Made by a program: the position numbers and the translations under genes. From Mesostigma viride (lineage: Eukaryota; Streptophyta; Mesostigmatophyceae; Mesostigmatales; Mesostigmataceae), in NCBI GenBank assembly GCA_009746045.1, contig RPFO01000246.1, positions 1,609,192 to 1,673,191 of the forward strand: a stretch of 64,000 nt of DNA, written 5' to 3'. This document shows positions 59,401-64,000 of the stretch, in pieces. Under the pieces are notes generated by a model. It had not been told where the DNA came from and searched no databases. It saw only the letters and a list, made by a program, of their open reading frames with translations. Position 1 is the stretch's first letter, and each line of letters starts with the position of its first letter.

Positions 59401-61234
59401 CGCTTGACTGACACCTGTACAACACAGCATACCGGCTACTAGTATATCCCTAGTCCAAGCAATGGCATCCGTGTCTCATGCACCCGCTATTAGCTGTCTC
59501 TGATACTTGTAGCTGGCTGTCTCTTACACACGATTGCCTTACTAGACACGGTTGTGCTTGCACCAGTTGTGAGGCCCCCACCTGTATGCGCGCTCCGTTC
59601 GTGCTGGCGTCTGCACGCAAATGCTCCATCGTCTCCTTAGCGGCCAGCAGCTGCTGCGCGACAGTCGCGTTGTCCTTGTAGCACGCCGACAGCTCCGCCT
59701 GCAGCAGCTTGACCGACTCTGCGAGGCTGTCCGCCTATGTGTGTGTTGGGGGGGGGGGGGGGGGGGGGCGGGCGGTATGGCATGAGCAGTAGGAGAGCAT
59801 ACACACACAAGCATAGCCTCCACGATACACCAACATGGGCACACACATGGGCAGGGCGTGGGCAGGAGTAGGAGTAGGAACAAATACCCACAAAAAAGGA
59901 AGGAACACATGATACCAAAAAAAGAACACAAGAAAACACAGGATGCACACAAATAAGGAGGAACACACACAAGCACACAGAGAGGCACAGAAGTACGCAA
60001 ACACACTCAGGCGCCAGCACGTGATGCCACAGATAGACATGCACATGGGCAAGAAGCCGGGATCAAGACTAGGGCGTCAGAAAAGGCCACATGCTGACTA
60101 TTCCCTCGCCGGGCTGGATTTCCCTAGCATGGACACTCTGCATGGCAATACCATGCTCATGTTATGCCCGTTTTGCGATTCCTGGTGTTGCAGATCAAAT
60201 TTCGGGAATCCGGCGTTCTCAACAAAAATACAAGTACTGGGCACGATGTGTATACCTGCGGGGCTATCAGCCGGGGAATAACAAGCCCGTAATCGGATAG
60301 CTGAGTGCCCTAGGTACTTGGCAAACTAGGCCCGTAGGCATGATCTGTGGTACTATTAATTAATTAATTAATTAATTAATTAATAAATAGACACGTGACT
60401 GCGACTGTGGTACTATAGGCAGGTGAGTATCTTGAAAAGCTCCATCCAGGACTCCCCTCCTCTGTTTTCCCAGAATAATATTTTCCATGCAGAGTGTCCA
60501 TGCAGCATGCCTAGACAGCGCTCCCTGCATGGGTCCCCATCGAGCCCCCCTTGAACAGGGGCATGCGACCTAGTGAATGCACGCGCCATCAGTGTCGATG
60601 GTGGCGCGGAAAAAGCAAGCTGCCAGCAGTTGTGGGCGCAAATTGCAGCAATTACGCTAATAAACTAAACCAACGTTGTGCACAATGCCACCAGTCCACC
60701 CGGTATTGGATTATAGCAGCAAGGAATGCACGCCGACACAAACACTGCAAAACACAACTCATGCTGCCAGATTATGTCCAATTCCAAGGTTTGACCAAGG
60801 ATCCCGGGGTCGTCTAACCTGCCCATGATGAAGACATGCATATAAGCTTTGCTGTGCGGTAAATAAGGTTATGAGCTGGAATGCCAATCAAAGTATCCAT
60901 GGTACATAAGGAAATGTTAACACCTTGAGACGCAACAGGAAGGACCACAAACTATATCTATTGGGCATCTTACTTCGGCGCTCCGGGCAGAAGCTTTCTC
61001 CTTCGCTATAAGCGCACTCGACAGCGATGCCTTCTCCTCCTTCACGGTCTCCAACTCCACCCGGCAATCTGCTAGTTGCCGTTGCCGAAGACGAAGGTCT
61101 TGAACATGGCTGTTCAAGCTATCTACGAGCTCTCGAAAGGCGTCAACCTCCTTGGCATTTCGGGCACGAAGCTTTTGGAGTACGTCTCGCTCAAGAGCCT
61201 CCATGGACAGTAATTCCGATACTTCCAATACCAT
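56407..61234 (-). CDS. ATG16: Autophagy protein ATG16 (coiled coil plus WD40), four exons, 582 aa
   Basis: Exons (high to low): 61234-60974, 59734-59582, 58556-57834, 57018-56407. Every exon is a multiple of three, so all introns are phase 0, and all are GT-AG. Residues 1-240 are mainly helical: an N-terminal MEALERDVLQKL-type segment where ATG5 binding is expected, then a long coiled coil including the family motif NRWMDLKRREAEGLNEAN (about 198-215). Residues 285-582 form WD repeats (GGMDRCVRVWD, LLVWSADSGRVHHILTGHTD, GGQDRCMKVWDLSRGYC, SGHFDGHLRVWDTRSG, CGRDSVIRLLDARTLEV, AGSADRGVYVWDAR, SCDRNGTVIVWR). The WD part resembles land-plant ATG16. With ATG5-ATG12, ATG16 directs ATG8 lipidation at the forming autophagosome. 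The start could instead be the Met at 61204. Confidence 0.93.
59744..59769. repeat. (TG)/(G)n run next to an ATG16 acceptor
   Basis: A G run of about 19 on the plus strand (C run on the coding strand) sits about 15 bp upstream of the exon 2 acceptor and forms its pyrimidine tract. Confidence 0.6.
60350..60386. repeat. (TTAA)n tract in ATG16 intron 1
   Basis: This is the same tail sequence as the retroelements, but without the adjoining hairpin. It may be a remnant insertion. Confidence 0.5.
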
Positions 61235-61843
61235 GGTCCTAATTAACTCCAACGAGTGAATTGACACGAGGTAGAATGGTGCGGGTTTGACTGACCCGCA
61301 ACTAGAAAGAAATGACCACCCACCCCGCAAGTATTCGCATAAAATATTCACGGTATGTCGACTAGATTCCCCCCGATCGGCTGGTCAACTGCACATGGCA
61401 AGGAGAGGACAGTTAGTCCCCAGTAAGTTCATAATTCCATCTAGCATGCACCGCAGTCATGGGCAGGGGCGTCATCATTGGTCAACTGAAAATGAATCAC
61501 CTGAATTAGAGTATATACGACCTCAGCTAAGAAATGCTACATAATGGATGGGCTTGTGTTATGAGCACATGCTCTAAAGGAACCTACGAGCGATGGCGGA
61601 AGTCCCGAAGCGCTAGATAAGAAAGTATTGCCGCGCCTTGGAGAATAGTTGTCAGTTTGTTACGAGCACTCATAATAATTGTTGTTGTAAACAAGTACGA
61701 GCACCAAATTTTGTTGTTGTAAGTTGTAACAGTTGTAAACAAGTTGTTTAAGTTGTAACGAGCTTCGCAGTTCGCACAGGAATGAACTTGCTGCCGAGTG
61801 CTGTAAGCGGAACCACCCACACTTGCTGCCGAGTGCCGACTGC
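61235..61843. other. 5' flank of ATG16
   Basis: TTG/GTT repeats lie at 61675-61750. No gene or defined promoter motif is seen. Confidence 0.4.
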
Positions 61844-61852
61844 CGAGTGGGC

Positions 61853-62701
61853 GGGATTTCTTATTCCGGCGCCCAATGGCCTCCAGGACAGGCGCGCCGC
61901 GCCAGACTCGCCCGCGTTTGGGCTTTGGGCGTCTTGGAATTTGGCTTTGGGCGTCTTGGAAGTTGGCTTTGGGCGTTTGCTCTTTTGGCAGATTTCTGCA
62001 CTACACTGGTACTACGTAAAAAAGCACAGACTGGTGCGGCGTAAAAAGAACATTGGAGCCAGCACTTTCCCGCGGGTTGTAGCCGATATTCCCCCATGCA
62101 GCGATATTCACCAATGCGCTATCAATAAACAAGTCGACACCATCCGGTATGTAAAAAAAGCACGCTGCTGGCCACGACGGTCACGGCGATGATGAACGAC
62201 AATAACAAGAACGCCTAATAGCAGGCGTCGGTCATACAAACTAGAACAGACTGGAACAACTACTTACCCGGTCGTCTGTGATCTTGACGCAGAGCCTGGT
62301 TTACAAGGAAGCGAGGGAAACCGGCCACTATGAGCACCCCTACTTAACCCACATAATGAAGGTTAGGAATCCTCCCCATCATGCTAACCGTAGACTTGGT
62401 GAAACGCCCCATGCTACAAATGCGATAGCCCAGCAACGACTACTTGCGGCCATCACCTTGTCCAGTTCTGGCTGGCTGTGCGGCGGTAATTTTACCAAGT
62501 TTAAAAATGTTACGCCGCACCAGTCTGTGCTTTCTTACGTAGTACCAGTGTAGTGCAGAAATCTGCCAAAAGAGCAAACGCCCAAAGCCAACTTCCAAGA
62601 CGCCCAAAGCCAAATTCCAAGACGCCCAAAGCCCAAACGCGGGCGAGTCTGGCGCGGCGCGCCTGTCCTGGAGGCCATTGGGCGCCGGAATAAGAAATCC
62701 C
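61853..62701. mobile_element. Mutator-like (MULE) non-autonomous element, 849 bp
   Basis: Terminal inverted repeats of about 190 bp (61853-62044 and 62511-62701) begin GGGATTTCTTATTCCGG and differ at only a few positions. The 9-bp target duplication CGAGTGGGC flanks it (61844-61852 and 62702-62710). The TIR contains three GCTTTGGGCGTCTTGGAA-like subrepeats. The ~465-bp interior has no coding evidence. The high TIR identity suggests recent movement. Confidence 0.82.
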
Positions 62702-62950
62702 CGAGTGGGCCGATGCTGAGTGTAGACAGGCGAACACGTGGTAGCATATTGTGGCAAAGAAATATTGTGAAGAAAGCACTGCAGAAAATACCAGCATGGT
62801 CACCAACAGTTGATAAACATTCCACAAAGCACTGACCGCTCTGGGGTGTCACGGGTCACCGCGTGCACGCTCGAAAGAAGTAGTGTCGCAGTTACTTTGC
62901 TTCCATTCAAATCGGCACATCTACCGCACGTGCCACGAGCCCTTAAGGAC

Positions 62951-63415
62951 ATGGCTTCGCTGAAGGAAGTCTTGAATATATTAGACACAGATTTCGCTGC
63001 CGTAAAGGGTTTCTTAGACAAACGCCCCTCGTATGAATCTGTCATGGGATTCTTGAAGCAGCAGTCTTTAGATTCTTTATCGGCTGCTTGCTTACTTTTT
63101 ATTCTGGTGGCTCTTCTATGCTTTAGCGTCTCCGTCATTTGCAAGAACCATTCTCAGGTAATTACGTTTTAATTGCGCGCGGATCTTGCCACTTTCCCCT
63201 ACCACTTCGCACGTTGTTGCTCCCTTATTCCTGACGTCTTTGCGCGGCACAATTACACGTAGGTTTGCCCTGTCATGATGCTAGGACTTGTTGTGCATCG
63301 CCGCAATTGGCAGCCGTCATTGAAACAATGGCCCCAACCCCCAGAAGTTTGCTTGTGTATAGACTTCGCAGTTACTATTTGGGCATATCGTACACACCGG
63401 CGTACATATGTCCCG
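62951..63415 (+). CDS. Putative membrane protein, 5' exons (gene continues beyond the window)
   Basis: The first exon 62951-63157 gives 69 residues: a helical start (MASLKEVLNILDTDFAAVKG), a FLDKRPSYESVMGFLKQQ segment, one strong membrane helix (about 44-65; SAACLLFILVALLCFSVSVI) and CKNHSQ. It ends at CAG/GTAATT, phase 0. A possible second exon, 63263-63415, stays open for 51 codons between an AG and CCG/GTAAAA and is also phase 0, but is not otherwise supported. No family is recognised. An upstream in-frame Met at 62810 exists; the one at 62951 follows a short leader and begins the conserved-looking part. Confidence 0.4.
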
Positions 63416-63419
63416 GTAA

Positions 63420-64000
63420 AACAAATTGGTTGAGGTCACAATCGTGACGATACGCTTTCTTCTGCCAGCGATAATCTGCACATGCCGTACAGGGTAATTG
63501 CCAGGCTAGCACAACGTCCAGTCTCGACTTTTCAGCTTTCACCACCACCACCACCCCGATATTCTCTCACGCATCACCTGGTAGCACACGTTGCGACACA
63601 TGGTGGATGTCTAGTTAGGGGCTGCGTCACGCTGTCCCTGGCACACAACTAAAACGCTGGCCCTACGCACACAACTGACATAGAGCCGTCCTTACTTTCA
63701 GTTCTTAGATGGGCGAAGGGGGCCCAAGTCTGCAGCTGCGACCTACCGGTGTTCCTTGATGTTTTAATTGCCTCATAGTAGGGTTCAAGTAGGGTTCAAG
63801 TAGGGTTCAAGGCATGGGTTTGAAAGTCCATTCGCGCCATATACTGGATGACAAAAGGCCGTTCCTGTCGTGCATGGATGTTGACTCTGCCTCATTCCTC
63901 ACTCTCTGTGTTGCTGTTAAAGCCTTGAACGCCGCATGAGGATGTAGGCATGAACTTATAGCTTGACTTACGATGTAGGCTGGTATCGGGTTCCAATGCC
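63420..64000. other. Right-hand end of the window
   Basis: GTAGGGTTCAA occurs three times in tandem at 63779-63811, and a CACCAC run lies at 63541-63555. No gene is recognised. If the gene at 62951 is real, this is intron. Confidence 0.4.

Noticed and set aside
63779..63811. Telomere-like TAGGG repeats
   Set aside because: The unit is an 11-bp GTAGGGTTCAA present only three times, not a telomeric TTTAGGG array.

Overview
The window is nuclear DNA of a repeat-rich eukaryote. Exons are separated by GT-AG introns of 0.1 to 3.7 kb. One gene product looks like a plastid-targeted membrane protein with a simple transit peptide and no signal peptide. Another is a cilia assembly factor, and a third is an ATG16 resembling the land-plant form. 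This combination points to a flagellate green alga, such as a prasinophyte or an early-diverging streptophyte. The species cannot be fixed from the sequence.

Four genes can be rebuilt exon by exon. (1) 4755-20532, + strand: a 14-exon, 464-aa DBHS-type RNA-binding protein (NONO/PSPC1/SFPQ architecture: RRM1, RRM2, NOPS, charged coiled coil, Gly/Met-rich region). (2) 47776-34053, - strand: a 12-exon, 450-aa DNAAF11 (LRRC6/tilB) dynein-arm assembly factor, with one probable GC-AG intron. (3) 49173-50090, + strand: a two-exon, 258-aa probable plastid coiled-coil membrane protein, divergent from DNAAF11. (4) 61234-56407, - strand: a four-exon, 582-aa ATG16 of the autophagy conjugation machinery. 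A fifth gene probably begins at 62951 on the + strand and leaves the window.

Most of the rest is repeats. The long introns of the two largest genes each hold a private minisatellite (17 to 58 bp units), including a 2.8 kb array of 37-bp units in DNAAF11 intron 4 that creates spurious open frames of about 950 codons. The intergenic blocks 1-3300, 20.7-32.7 kb and 50.7-55.7 kb are layered retrotransposon debris. They hold broken LINE reverse-transcriptase copies, an ORF1-only family and 3' ends sharing one hairpin motif with TTAA or TTTAAT tails. DNA elements are also present: two Mutator-like elements with long inverted repeats and 9-bp target duplications (24650-30007 and 61853-62701), and small TA-flanked inverted-repeat elements.

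The least familiar signal is a family of tiny insertions, 9 to about 45 bp, that all share the end GGTTGTCTCCTTG. They are flanked by 3 to 20 bp target duplications beginning ATA, and filled and empty sites can be compared inside this window. A DBHS protein in a plastid-bearing lineage, with a canonical second RRM, is the most notable gene-level result.
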